Below, one piece after another: positions 20,383 to 30,243 of a stretch of 44,814 bases of DNA (position 1 is its first letter; the number at the start of each line of letters is the position of its first letter). The DNA lies in the NCBI GenBank assembly GCA_900128395.1, contig LT649291.1, positions 1-44,814 on the forward strand, read 5' to 3'. Source of the DNA: Stramenopiles sp. TOSAG23-2 (taxonomy: Eukaryota; Sar). The translations under genes were made by a program, and so were the position numbers. Under the pieces are notes generated by a model that was not told the origin of the DNA, did not search any database, and saw nothing but the letters and a program-made list of their open reading frames with translations.

Positions 20383-20686
20383 AAAAGATATCTATGCATA
20401 TCATATCATATTTTCAAAGACGTATGATATCATACATCATGTGTGTGTATGTACTGTATCGTCATTTTTACACCGAAAGACGGACAAGTCAAAGAAAACT
20501 AATATTTTTAAGCGAGACGTGTACACATTTGTGTATTATATTAAAATTAACTATATAGCATTCTTTTTTTTATACGAACGTGTACCTCTCTCTTCTACTC
20601 GTACTTCTACCCGCCATTCCCACTTCGACCACCCAATATTGATTTTTTACAAATTTTTTTTTCACTTTCGTCTTGCACGCACTTCT
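20383..20686. terminator. Convergent spacer of alpha7 and the thioesterase
   Basis: Contains GACGTATGATATCATAC near 20420, ATACGAACGTGTAC near 20572 and ACTCGTACTTC near 20597. These are the weakest members of the TACGA class. No gene seen. Confidence 0.3.
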
Positions 20687-21451
20687 TTATGCTTTTTTTT
20701 CAACAACTACTTCAGTAATTTGTTCTTGGACAAACGAGACTATCTTCATCATTTCCATTTGACTACCTAGATCATGTCCTCCATTATGCAAATGATATAA
20801 CACATTCAATCCAGAATTTGATAATAAATACTGCGTCCATCCAGACACCATTACTGGGATCATTGGATCATTCTTACCATGTAGTAACAAGCATTTTGTA
20901 CTTTTTAATTTTGCTAGTCCCTCTGCCCACATTGTGACGTTCAAAGGAATACCGGAACATACTAACATACCACCTAATTTACCATTTAATCGAGACGAAA
21001 TTTCACATGTCATGGTTGCACCCATAGAAAAGCCTCCAATAAACCACTTGTTAACAGGAACACCTTCAGCAGTTTCATTAAATACATTTATCAATTTGTT
21101 TCTAGTTTCTACCATGTGCATCGGTGTCTCTCGCAACTTAGCTGCCTGGGCTTGTTCACCACCCATCATTGCCATCATTAATCCCATTTGATCAAGCATG
21201 AACCAACCTACGGTATCCATTCCTGATAATTGATTTGCTTGTGGCAAAACAAAACGAGTAGGCCTATCATTTAAAATAGGACAATTACTCATTAAAAGTT
21301 TTGCTATGTCAGAAAACTGTGTTGCTTCTGCTCCTAAACCATGTAAAAAGTAGAACACAACCTCATGTTTTTTTCCCCCATCACAATTGTAGTCTAAAAT
21401 TATCGTTTGAAACCCTTCTATTGTTTTATTAGTCGTTTTTGGGGCACTCAT
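20687..21451 (-). CDS. Acyl-protein thioesterase / phospholipase-carboxylesterase family hydrolase
   Basis: 254 aa alpha/beta hydrolase of the APT (LYPLA) family, which removes palmitate from proteins or cleaves lysophospholipids and other esters. The nucleophile elbow is GFSMG (140-144, Ser142), the acid is D195 in HGKNDPMIP, and the base is H226 in NGGHDLG. The oxyanion-side motif is FLHGLGAEATQF (about 35-46). An insert rich in Met (FMLDQMGLMMAMMGG, about 84-98) occupies the lid region. There is no signal peptide; the N-terminal MSAPK lacks an obvious palmitoylation cysteine. ATG at 21451. Confidence 0.92.
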   Translation of the reverse strand: MSAPKTTNKTIEGFQTIILDYNCDGGKKHEVVFYFLHGLGAEATQFSDIAKLLMSNCPILNDRPTRFVLPQANQLSGMDTVGWFMLDQMGLMMAMMGGEQAQAAKLRETPMHMVETRNKLINVFNETAEGVPVNKWFIGGFSMGATMTCEISSRLNGKLGGMLVCSGIPLNVTMWAEGLAKLKSTKCLLLHGKNDPMIPVMVSGWTQYLLSNSGLNVLYHLHNGGHDLGSQMEMMKIVSFVQEQITEVVVEKKA

Positions 21452-22056
21452 GACTTTACTAATTTTAATTTGCTCTTATATATGTATTTATTTTCAATTT
21501 CTCTTATTATAAAAATGAACGGTGAATGTATTAAATGGAGAGATTGTCTTATATGATTCAAGTTTACACACTATATTTACGTTTATTTTTAAGATGTAAA
21601 CGTAGTAATATACCAAGCAATAAGAATCTCTTTTAATATCAGAAAATTGGGTATATGTAGATATTTATGATTTAAGTTTAAAGTCAAAACTTATTTGAGA
21701 AGACGTGTACGTATTAATTATTCCAAGCAATATAAACAATTGTGTAAATAATATTGTGTAAACAATATTATTGTATATCATATATTTAATATAATAATAA
21801 TACGAGTAATAATAAATTTATTATTATTCCTTTCTACACCACTTAGCCGTAAGCGATAATTACTTAGAGATAGTTATGCCTATGCACCTATGTCCGTCAC
21901 ATACACTAAAATTAATGAATCACAACCAAATATTAGTAAAAATATAAAAAGGAACAAAAAAACAAAAATAAAAACATTGCTTAGATGGCCACTTTAACTT
22001 GGTGTTCAAATTGGTGATCACATACAAATTTATAAAAAAAACTATTCGCAAATTGA
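21452..22056. other. Tandem spacer with short AT palindromes
   Basis: Between the VHL-like 3' end and the thioesterase start, both minus strand. It contains a hairpin TAATATTGT-GTA-ACAATATTA-like repeat near 21749-21771, an 18-nt palindrome AATAATAAATTTATTATT near 21807, and CCAAGCAATA twice (about 21613, 21723). No gene is supported. Confidence 0.3.
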
Positions 22057-22900
22057 TTATAACTCTTCCGATATGTATATTGGCTTCTTGCCATCATAAT
22101 CAAATGCATTATATTCATACTGATTCGATCCAGTCAAAATATCATTCCATAATGTATTTATATGTTTCGGCCAATGCGTTTCCTTTTTTCCATGTGCTCT
22201 GTGATTGAATTCGAATTTTGTAGTATATATAAGCCGGATTCTTTTCCCTTGAATCTCGAGTGTTGTATGGTCCTTATCCATATTTTCTTCCATTAATAAA
22301 TCTAAAATATGCCTCTCAATAAATACTAGATCATGTAACGGTTTCATCATTATTATCGTTCGAATATTTTTTTGATTTTGAAGGCAATTCACATGATGAG
22401 ACATATGCTTTGCCATTGTATCCACTAAAAATAAATTCCATCAATACATTTCCGTTATCATTGGCATCTTTAATACGAAATGCGGCACCTTCAAAAGTAT
22501 AGTATTCAAAATGTTCGTTTTTTTCCAATGTCTTATCCTGTAATTCGCGGCCATGATGGTCAATTTGAAAAATATTGATTTTTACACCAGCTGTGTTATA
22601 TACGTGTAAGACACCATCTTTTTGATGATAATCACGAGCTTCATCATTTTCCTCGCCAATATGTTGATTCGGTAAAAGGTCAAATGTAGAAAGTTGTGGG
22701 CACAAATGTCTAAACTCTGGATCATTTTTATACTGACATGGTAAATTCGGACATCGTCTCAATATAAGGAAAGGATCTTTGAGATTATGTATATTATTTT
22801 CTTTCAAAGGATCTTTCTGTATAATATTTCTTGTAATGCAAATAATTGGCTGTTGCGATATTAAATATAATATTACTACCAAGAAGAAGCAAAAATGCAT
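22057..22900 (-). CDS. Secreted protein with a VHL-beta-like domain; frame interrupted (intron or frameshift)
   Basis: Two overlapping minus frames: 22331-22900 (ATG at 22900; a TTG at 22915 is rejected) and 22057-22425. The N-terminus (MHFCFFLVVILYLISQQ) is a signal peptide or anchor. A Cys-containing segment (RRCPNLPCQYKNDPEFRHLC) follows. Residues about 95-160 (HVYNTAGVKINIFQIDHHG, then FEYYTFEGAAFRIKD) resemble the von Hippel-Lindau beta domain also found in secreted protist proteins; this is tentative. The frames join in phase if a 67-nt GTGAAT...CTAG intron (22326-22392) is removed, giving 258 aa, or if one base is lost in the A7 run near 22367, giving about 280 aa. The C-terminal part (HDLVFIERHILDLL to the end) is not recognised. 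Confidence 0.6.
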
Positions 22901-23497
22901 GATAGAAACAGCCAATATCTGTAGATGGTTCTTCTTGAATGTATTCTGAATGACTTTATTCCGGTTGGTTGTTGTCTGTATGTGGTGGAAGAATCCATCT
23001 GAAATGTGTACATCACATTTAATAGTATATGTAATAAAAATATATTATTTTTTCGTTTGGGATGGTTCGAGAATCGAGAAGAATGAATTAAACATAGGGT
23101 TCAATAATAATATTAGACTACATACAGTATATAATATATAAAAATTACATGAATACAGTACAAGTTAGTATTAATACAGTACAGTAGTGCTATTTGTATT
23201 CCATAAATTGAAATTAAAATACCCTTAAAATTAAAATCTTAAATAATTTGAAGACCAGTGTACACTACTAAGTAGATACCGTACTATTATACTAATTGAA
23301 CTAATAAAAAAAACACAATGTGCCAATGGATAATATATTATTAAAATCATACTAAATCTAGAGACTAAAAGTAACAGAAGAGAAAGAGATATTTCATGGA
23401 TATGTAAGATGATGTATTATACAAAATACAAAAAAGGAACCAAAAAAGTTAGATTCATTGTATTCATCATTAATAAATAGTAATATTGACAATTACG
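22901..23497. promoter_or_regulatory. Divergent spacer of the VHL-like and 7-TM genes
   Basis: AT-rich, with no gene and no clear repeat. It presumably holds both promoters. A 63-codon plus-strand frame at 22950-23141 has no convincing composition. Confidence 0.25.
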
Positions 23498-24382
23498 ATG
23501 TCTGGCGAATCTTCGTCGATGAACTATGAATTGTTTACACCATTGGTTTGGTTCCTAGCATGTTTAATATCTTTTGTAATTATTACCATTTTAAGAAGAA
23601 AAGACTCGTCTGTTTTTAATGAAAATATTAAAGAAAGTCAAGGAAGAGTCTTGGCAAAAATATTTAGCATCTATTTAGTGATGCACATAATTTCTAATGC
23701 ATTTAATTTAACAGCATACGCTTTGCCACAATATTCATATAGTATCCAGACAATTGGAAATTTAGTGGTAGCTATAGCTGCACCAGTTTATATAGTTTTG
23801 TCTACGGCTTTGATTTTTAATGGACAATTTTTATATTTCAAGAATGCAATGCTAATAGGAACGCTTATTTACATTCCTTATTTTCTAATATACATATCGG
23901 TACCAAATGATACAAGGATTTTGTTGTTATTTTCATTTTATTTGGTTGCTGCTACGTATGCTTATATAGGCACATGGTTTGTATTTCATCGCCATGGCTA
24001 TAAAAGTGAAAAAAGAGAATATCAAGCTTTTTTTTTTGTATTTGCTTCTACAATTGGTATGATTGATTTTTTATTGCCAGCATTTGCTTTCCTTTTCAAT
24101 AAAGAAAAAATGAAAGAATTTTCTTTTCTTGGCCGTGTCCTTGATTCCATATTTTATTTGCCAATTGTAATTGCTTGTATTGTATGGTTGGATACAAAGG
24201 ATATGTATCATATCAATAGTAATCAAGATGGTGCAAAATATAAAGAAGATAGTAACATTTTATTAGATGAACGTAACAACAATGCTGCTGATGATGAAGA
24301 TAATGATCGGAATTCTTTAAAAAAAAAGAAATCAAACAAAAATAGAAAGCCATCAAAGGTTGCAACCAAAATAAATCAATAG
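23498..24382 (+). CDS. Orphan seven-transmembrane protein
   Basis: 294 aa from the ATG at 23498 (MSGESSSMNY); the frame extends to a TTG at 23486, not used here. Seven hydrophobic segments can be read at about 11-31, 50-73, 82-105, 111-131, 140-163, 174-197 and 209-232. A hydrophilic tail follows (about 240-294), first acidic/Asn-rich, then Lys-rich. Notable text is YIGTWFVFHRHGYKS after TM5. The family is not recognised: it could be a receptor-like 7-TM or a transporter-like protein, and no retinal lysine or other diagnostic motif is evident. It converges on the desaturase fusion. Confidence 0.75.
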   Translation: MSGESSSMNYELFTPLVWFLACLISFVIITILRRKDSSVFNENIKESQGRVLAKIFSIYLVMHIISNAFNLTAYALPQYSYSIQTIGNLVVAIAAPVYIVLSTALIFNGQFLYFKNAMLIGTLIYIPYFLIYISVPNDTRILLLFSFYLVAATYAYIGTWFVFHRHGYKSEKREYQAFFFVFASTIGMIDFLLPAFAFLFNKEKMKEFSFLGRVLDSIFYLPIVIACIVWLDTKDMYHINSNQDGAKYKEDSNILLDERNNNAADDEDNDRNSLKKKKSNKNRKPSKVATKINQ

Positions 24383-24478
24383 ACCACCCGTGTTATATAC
24401 GTATATGTAATAATATATATATTATATTATTAATACTTTTTGTACATATCATATTTAAATACACGTATTAAACTCTAA

Positions 24479-24493
24479 TTTACGACTCGTAAA
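24479..24493. terminator. TTTACGA-C-TCGTAAA palindrome
   Basis: A perfect 7+1+7 palindrome about 100 nt after the 7-TM stop. TATACGAGTATT follows near 24500. It is a member of the TACGA class in convergent spacers; the 3'-end role is inferred. Confidence 0.45.
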
Positions 24494-24523
24494 AATTATA
24501 TACGAGTATTTTTTTTTTTAATA

Positions 24524-24635
24524 TTTAACTCATGATAAATTCCTATGCATATGATACTCTTCAAAAAAAGAATATGAGATATATCATACCATCAGGGAGT
24601 CAGGGAGAATAACTGTGAGACAATAACTGTGATAC
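24524..24635. repeat. Dispersed intergenic repeat, copy B
   Basis: TTTAACTCATGATAAATTCC, then ATGATACTCTTCAAAAAAAG and, after a short insertion, AATAACTGTGAGACAATAAC. It aligns with copies A (1-65) and C (36470-36537). It sits in the convergent spacer between the 7-TM gene and the desaturase fusion. Confidence 0.65.
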
Positions 24636-24653
24636 ATAAAGCTCTCATGTATT

Positions 24654-27600
24654 TTATACTCTTAATTTTCCATCATCATTGGAATCACCACCACCACATA
24701 TCTCATGAGGTGTAACAATGTCACGTGCCAATTCGTTCATTTTTAATAAGCATTCTTTCAATGCAACTGGAAATGTCATTGAATCATATCGTATATTATG
24801 TTTTTTGCAGAGCTCCTGGACCATTGGTTGTACTAAATGCAAATTATGCCTTGGTAATTGAGGAAATAAATGATGTTCAATTTGATACTCTAAGCCTCCG
24901 TGCAAAATATGCTCCCAGTTTCTACCTTCGCAATCTATATTTCGTGTTGTGCGTAATTGAAATTCAAAAAATCCCATTTTTCTTTCTTCCTCTTTAAAAA
25001 AACTCTCTGTTGCAATATGGCTAACTAATAACTGCACGTGCAACGTCCCAACAATAATACATAGACATGCGAAATAAAAAAATCTATCTAGATTATTATC
25101 GAAAGTGCAAAACATAAGCAATGAGAATAGCATCCAATGAATCGACATGCCAACAACATCCATCATAGCTTGTCTTTTCTTAAAACAATTTATAGATGTA
25201 TGAATAATGGACAAACGGCAAAGATTAAAGCGTCCGATAAGCAATGCGAACGGTATTAAAGTACAATGCTGCATGGATACAAACGAATTCGAAACGTAGG
25301 CCAGGACGGAATTTTGAGTTGGATTGAATCGAGAAGGTCCTCTTAATTCTTTTTTTGTAATCATAAAAAATGGCAACATGTTGTACTGGGGATCTTCTCG
25401 TGGGCGGACTGTTATTGCGTGGTGTAAATTATGTTCTACCAACCACATATCGGAACTGATGCCAAAAACAACACTGCCAACAAACCATCCATACCAATTT
25501 ACCGGCCCCCTTTTATCGCCCAATGGAATAATACCATTGTGCAAAGCATCGTGTGATATAAATGCAGCTTGAACTAAACCCATTCCAACCAAAAAAGCGG
25601 ATAATATCATCGATCCTTTGTCCGGGCTATTACGAACTACAAGAAATACGCCAGAACAAATTAACGATAACCATATCAAATGTTTTTGCATGTAGTACAT
25701 ATGATTGCATTCAAAGTATCCTTCCTCCCATAATTGTTTGCGCAATTTGCGATAGTCTTCCGTCGCATCCATTTTAGATGTTTTTATTGGACATTCTAGC
25801 ATTCCAATTAAATACAACTTTAAATATTTCTTAACATATGCTTTATGAAAAGCTTCAAATTGATCACTTGCCTCGTATCCAGCATATTTCATAATAATTT
25901 CCTTACCACCAGGATGTTTCGATACAAACGTCGTAATATCATATACGAGACCATTTATAATTATCCATGCATCTTGTTCATTATCATGCTTTGATATTTC
26001 TTCAATTGAATGTTGTGATAAGCATTTTGATTGGTCGGTTTCGTGAAGTGCTGATGCGTCATCACCTTTACCTTCACCCTCATTATACTTCATTTCTTCC
26101 ACAAAACCCTCATGAACTTCAAAGCTTTTCGATTCTTCATTATTATGATAGACCGGTGCAACTACATCTACTACATCATCAGCTTTGTTTTCAAACATGG
26201 AGTTACCTTCAGCATTTGCGCCACATCCTATAAAATCCGACATTATTACCATCGCAATACTAACAAATGTACCGACTGGAAGAGCAATCCAAAAACTCCT
26301 TGTAAGTACAAACGTGATCCACCAACTCACCACCCAAACCCCCGCTTCAAGTGCACTGCGAAACGTGTACACCTCCCAATTGGCTACTGTCTCCGTGAAC
26401 CTTCCTTGAAGCAATGTACCCACGCGGCGTGTCAAGGACCAATACATAAAAAATCTCCCTGCAATCAAATAACCTGCACCAGCCATTGCCGTCAATAAAC
26501 TAGCAGTATAAACACTATGTGAATTATGAATAATAAAATATGATGAAGCTAATCCAAAATAACCAAAAATACATAATGGTACCAATCGTACTTCCTTCGG
26601 CTCCTCGGATGCACCATCATCTGTGCCAAGTGTATTCAATTCACCAAAAATGCAGATTAATATACCGGTCAATGTACCAGCTTGTACAGCTAATAAAAGA
26701 CTACCATATGCGGTATATGCACCAATAGTAACCCCTGTCCACACCATACTTTCAAGCGCACTTCGCATTGGATACGACGACCAATTTTCAAGTGTACAAT
26801 AAATTCTATCTTGTATGACACGACCTAACCTATTCGTTTTATCATATTGTAAAAAAATTCTAGCAACACTCAATAATAATGTTGCAGCAGATGCACATAT
26901 TACAGCTGCGAGTATTAGATCGTTGCAAATTGAATACGTCATTGTAAATAAATTGTATCCATAAATAGTTAAAGTGAATAAGGTTCCACTTTTGCGTGTG
27001 TCAAAGATAGCATCAGATTCCCTTTCTATAAAGGTTTGTTTCTTGCTGCTGCTGCTGATACTATTATTTTGAGATTGTTGTAAATTATTATTTTCACCAC
27101 TACTACTTTTAAAATTTCCATCAATATTATCAACAGCATTATTTGCAACTTTTAGATTATCAATGTCTTCATGTTCTCCAGCAGCCTCTAAACCAGCTCT
27201 ACGCAATAGAATTTCTACATTCTTAATGTACGGTGCAGTAGTATCACCAACAATGGCTACAAAACAACCTGCAAACGAGCCGCATAAAACACTTTGTAAA
27301 ACAGATTTTGAATGACCCCAGGTCCCAAAACCTGTGGAGCGTAGCGTATGAATCAGGGATGTGTTAGAGGGTGTCTTTTTTTTAGGTTTAGGGTAATAGA
27401 ATTTACTTACAGACGCCAAACCAAATACATAATTCAATAAACGAACGGAGCGTCTCGTCTTCCCAATTTTTTTTAACGGCATTTATATCTCCTACACGGT
27501 GATAAATTATAAAACCAATTTCTCTTGTCCCTTCCCAACGGACTAATATACCGGGAACCATTAGTAACGCAAAACCAGCGACTAAAGCAATAGCAAAAAG

Positions 27601-27870
27601 TCCTAAGGCAGAGTCATGTTCTTTTAAATAACCCCATTTAACTTGTAAATTTAACGCAACTCTAAGTGCAACGGCTACTCCAGCGACAGCTAGAACAATG
27701 GAACCTCTACTATTATTTTTTGGACAACAGATGGATACGCGACTGTGTTTCTCATTATCATTGAAATCTTTATTTTGAAATTTTGTTAATTTACTATTTT
27801 TAACAAATAAGTCATCGTTAATTTTCGTATAAAAGGGTGAACGAAATGTTTTCTTCTTAACGGATGTCAT
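24654..27870 (-). CDS. Triple membrane-repeat / cytochrome b5 / front-end fatty acid desaturase fusion (spliced)
   Basis: Join of 27411-27870 and 24654-27331 gives 1045 aa. Splicing restores a repeat that the unspliced frames cut in half. Residues about 55-190, 260-385 and 398-522 are three copies of a multi-TM unit, each centred on an Arg-Gly-Gln/Arg stretch, then NW, then RS-(F/A)-(I/L)-E and VW (or IW): NW at 135, 336 and 471. A cytochrome b5 domain follows (HPGGKE heme-ligand motif, 626-631). Then comes a front-end desaturase with HDALH (747-751), HNLHH (787-791) and QIEHH (970-974); the Gln-type third box is typical of delta-4/5/6/8 enzymes. It should introduce a double bond on the carboxyl side of polyunsaturated acyl chains in the ER; regioselectivity is unknown. 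The repeat module is unrecognised. Confidence 0.9.
27332..27410 (-). other. 79-nt spliceosomal intron
   Basis: The coding strand reads GGCGTCT|GTAAGTAAATTC ... CGCTCCACAG|GTTTTGGG. The exon phases match (460 nt upstream, TGT codon across the junction). The intron contains an in-frame TAA inside the 5' splice site. Removal joins IWFGV to CFGTWG, which aligns with the matching positions of repeats 2 and 3. Confidence 0.92.
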
Positions 27871-28608
27871 GTTTCAACAAACATAAATAGAACTTTTTAA
27901 TAGAAAAAAATGTGTGTGTACCTGTGTGTGATTGTGTACTTCTGTGTTTGTTTATATATAGGTGTTTATATCTACAAGTTTTACGTTGTGTTGTATCGTA
28001 CTGTATGTGGTCTGTATTTCATATTGATGATGTCTTCCGTTAGTTAGTTCATTCATTTATTCAGATTGTTAGTGTTTTGGTAAAGCTGCTTGTTGTGCAT
28101 GTTGCTTGTATTATTTACCTGCTTTTTTTTATCACCACCTACTGTACCTTCTATTCATTAGAAAAAAAGAGGAAAAATTTAAATTATTATTATTATTTGT
28201 CAACTATTTATATTAATACCTGCACAGTGTATAAGATAATAATGACAATGCTGGATCTATAATAGTAGAAGAGCAGTGCTGGTAATATGGTGGTATTCAT
28301 TATATGCTGGTATGCAATGCACAACTCTTCTTTTTTTCTAATAATAATTCTGACCAGCATATAATAGCACCATAAGCAGCAGACGACAGAATACAGTAAT
28401 AGCTAGAGCTACTGTAATATAATTTCAATAAAATGTATGATGTAGAGAGGATCCGCCGCCGATCGCATGATCCGCGCGCCTCCTGTGCTAATAAAATGTA
28501 TATATTTAAAATATATTCACCAATACAAAAGTGTATACTCTACATACAAGTACACAAAAACATACATAACATACATATACGGCTCATATTATAATAAAAA
28601 TAGATTAA
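27871..28608. promoter_or_regulatory. Divergent spacer with an inverted repeat and a GC-rich block
   Basis: Between the desaturase fusion and the WD40 gene. TTATATGCTGGT (28300-28311) and ACCAGCATATAA (28353-28364) form a perfect 12-bp inverted repeat, with weaker flanking complementarity (TATGGTGGTA near 28286, TAGCACCATA near 28364). A CpG-rich block at about 28449-28485 holds two GGATCCGC/GATCCGC units. A 61-codon frame at 28077-28262 is not convincing. Confidence 0.4.
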
Positions 28609-30243
28609 ATGGCTTCAATTAAAAAGAAAACATGGGCTAGACGTATAAGTAAGACGCCAGTGTCGTTTAATAATAATAATAATAATAATAATAATCAGTA
28701 CATTCAACAAAATTTATCGTCTGCAGACGCTAATACACCTTCAAAAAACATAAATGGTAAAAGTGCGCAAGGGAATGAGTATGTTGTTTTTGAAGTAGAA
28801 TCTCCAGCAGATATGAATTCAAGTATATCTGATAGTCAAATTTTTCCGTTGGTACCACCATCTTCTTTTCATGACGATACAGCAACAAATCAATTGTTTA
28901 CCAATCCCACTAAAACTGTGTCGAAACAAAACCATAAGAAATCATACCCAATAATTGGTGGTCATAAAGACCGTATCTTTCATTGTGCTTTTGCTCCTTA
29001 CAAAGTTGGAAATAATTTAGATATTTTTGCTACTGCATCAGAAGATGGTAGTTTATGTATTTGGGAATTAATATATGGGCCATACCATTCATTACCAGAC
29101 CAATATAAAAAGTCCGTATGGAAAGGAGAAATAGCAGAAGATACAAAAAATAAAAAAAATGAATCTTCAAGCTTTAGCAATAATATTGTAGGAAAAATTG
29201 GGGATGCTGTATATTATTATGACTCGACGTCTAATGAAAAAAACGGTGAGAACGGTGAGAATGACGGCATGGATAATAATACAGTATATCGCATACGTTA
29301 TTTACGAAAATTGCATGGGCATCATGATGAATGTTTACGTGCTTGTTGGGGACGAGGTATCAGTTCGAATTTGATTGCTAGTGCAGGTGCAGATGGCAAC
29401 GTCATATTTTGGGATTTACGTACATTTAAACAACACAGTGTTTTACGACATGGGCCGAACCAACAAATATATGTATGTAATTTTTTCCCTGAAGATGGTT
29501 CTGCCTTGTTAACTGGGTATGATAACTTATTATCGATGTGGGATGTCGAACGAAAAACTATTGTGTGCCAATGGTCTTTTCTTTCCTCACAAGTCAACAA
29601 CATTTCTAATAATAATAGTAATAATAATACCAAAACAAGAAGAAATTTAGAAGCTGAAAGGCCATATATTTACTCTGGTGATAGTTCTTTACATCGATGT
29701 TTAACTGCAGCAGGCTTGTCTGATGGTTCAATTCGCATTATTGATCCTCGCTCTGGTACTACATGCTCTTCTTTTAAAGCACATGATAGCTATATTTGTG
29801 ATGTTAACTTCTCCCCAAATGACGGTAATTATTTAGTTTCATCCAGTGGTAATGGAAGTATGAAAATTTGGGATGTCCGTAAACTAGATACAGAAAAAAC
29901 ATATGGTATTAATATAAGTTCTCCGCATTGTTTAATGTCATTTGGACAGGAGAAACAACGAGCACCTATATATGGCTGTGCATGGGGTAAAAGCAATGCC
30001 ACATCAATAAAGGGGTTGTCCATTTACTCATGGTCGATTGATGGCAGTTTACGACAATACAATGCACAGAATGGTTTGGAATATTCAAGTATACCATCGT
30101 CTCCAAATGATAACTTTCCAATATTATCATTTGATTCAACATTAGAAGGTAATATTGGTATATTTTGTGGTGGTACAAATAGTAGTAAATGTGATAATGG
30201 TGGAAGTAGCACTTTTCATTTAGTACCATTGTCTAGTCGATAA
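28609..30243 (+). CDS. WD40 repeat protein
   Basis: 544 aa, ATG at 28609. The N-terminal 110 residues are basic then low-complexity (nine consecutive Asn near residue 21). At least six WD40 units follow from about 118: FATASEDGSLCIWEL, IASAGADGNVIFWDLR, LLTGYDNLLSMWDVE, GLSDGSIRIIDPR, VSSSGNGSMKIWDVRKL and SWSIDGSLRQYN. A charged insert (about 180-220) splits blades 1 and 2, and an Asn-rich loop lies near 345. It should form one beta-propeller used as a protein-binding platform. The repeats do not let me name an orthologue. Confidence 0.9.
   Translation: MASIKKKTWARRISKTPVSFNNNNNNNNNQYIQQNLSSADANTPSKNINGKSAQGNEYVVFEVESPADMNSSISDSQIFPLVPPSSFHDDTATNQLFTNPTKTVSKQNHKKSYPIIGGHKDRIFHCAFAPYKVGNNLDIFATASEDGSLCIWELIYGPYHSLPDQYKKSVWKGEIAEDTKNKKNESSSFSNNIVGKIGDAVYYYDSTSNEKNGENGENDGMDNNTVYRIRYLRKLHGHHDECLRACWGRGISSNLIASAGADGNVIFWDLRTFKQHSVLRHGPNQQIYVCNFFPEDGSALLTGYDNLLSMWDVERKTIVCQWSFLSSQVNNISNNNSNNNTKTRRNLEAERPYIYSGDSSLHRCLTAAGLSDGSIRIIDPRSGTTCSSFKAHDSYICDVNFSPNDGNYLVSSSGNGSMKIWDVRKLDTEKTYGINISSPHCLMSFGQEKQRAPIYGCAWGKSNATSIKGLSIYSWSIDGSLRQYNAQNGLEYSSIPSSPNDNFPILSFDSTLEGNIGIFCGGTNSSKCDNGGSSTFHLVPLSSR

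Noticed and set aside
24654-27482. ATG at 27480-27482 as the start of the desaturase
   Set aside because: The frame between 27482 and 27332 is partly intron and partly out-of-frame exon 1. Splicing to the upstream frame from 27870 restores a conserved repeat.
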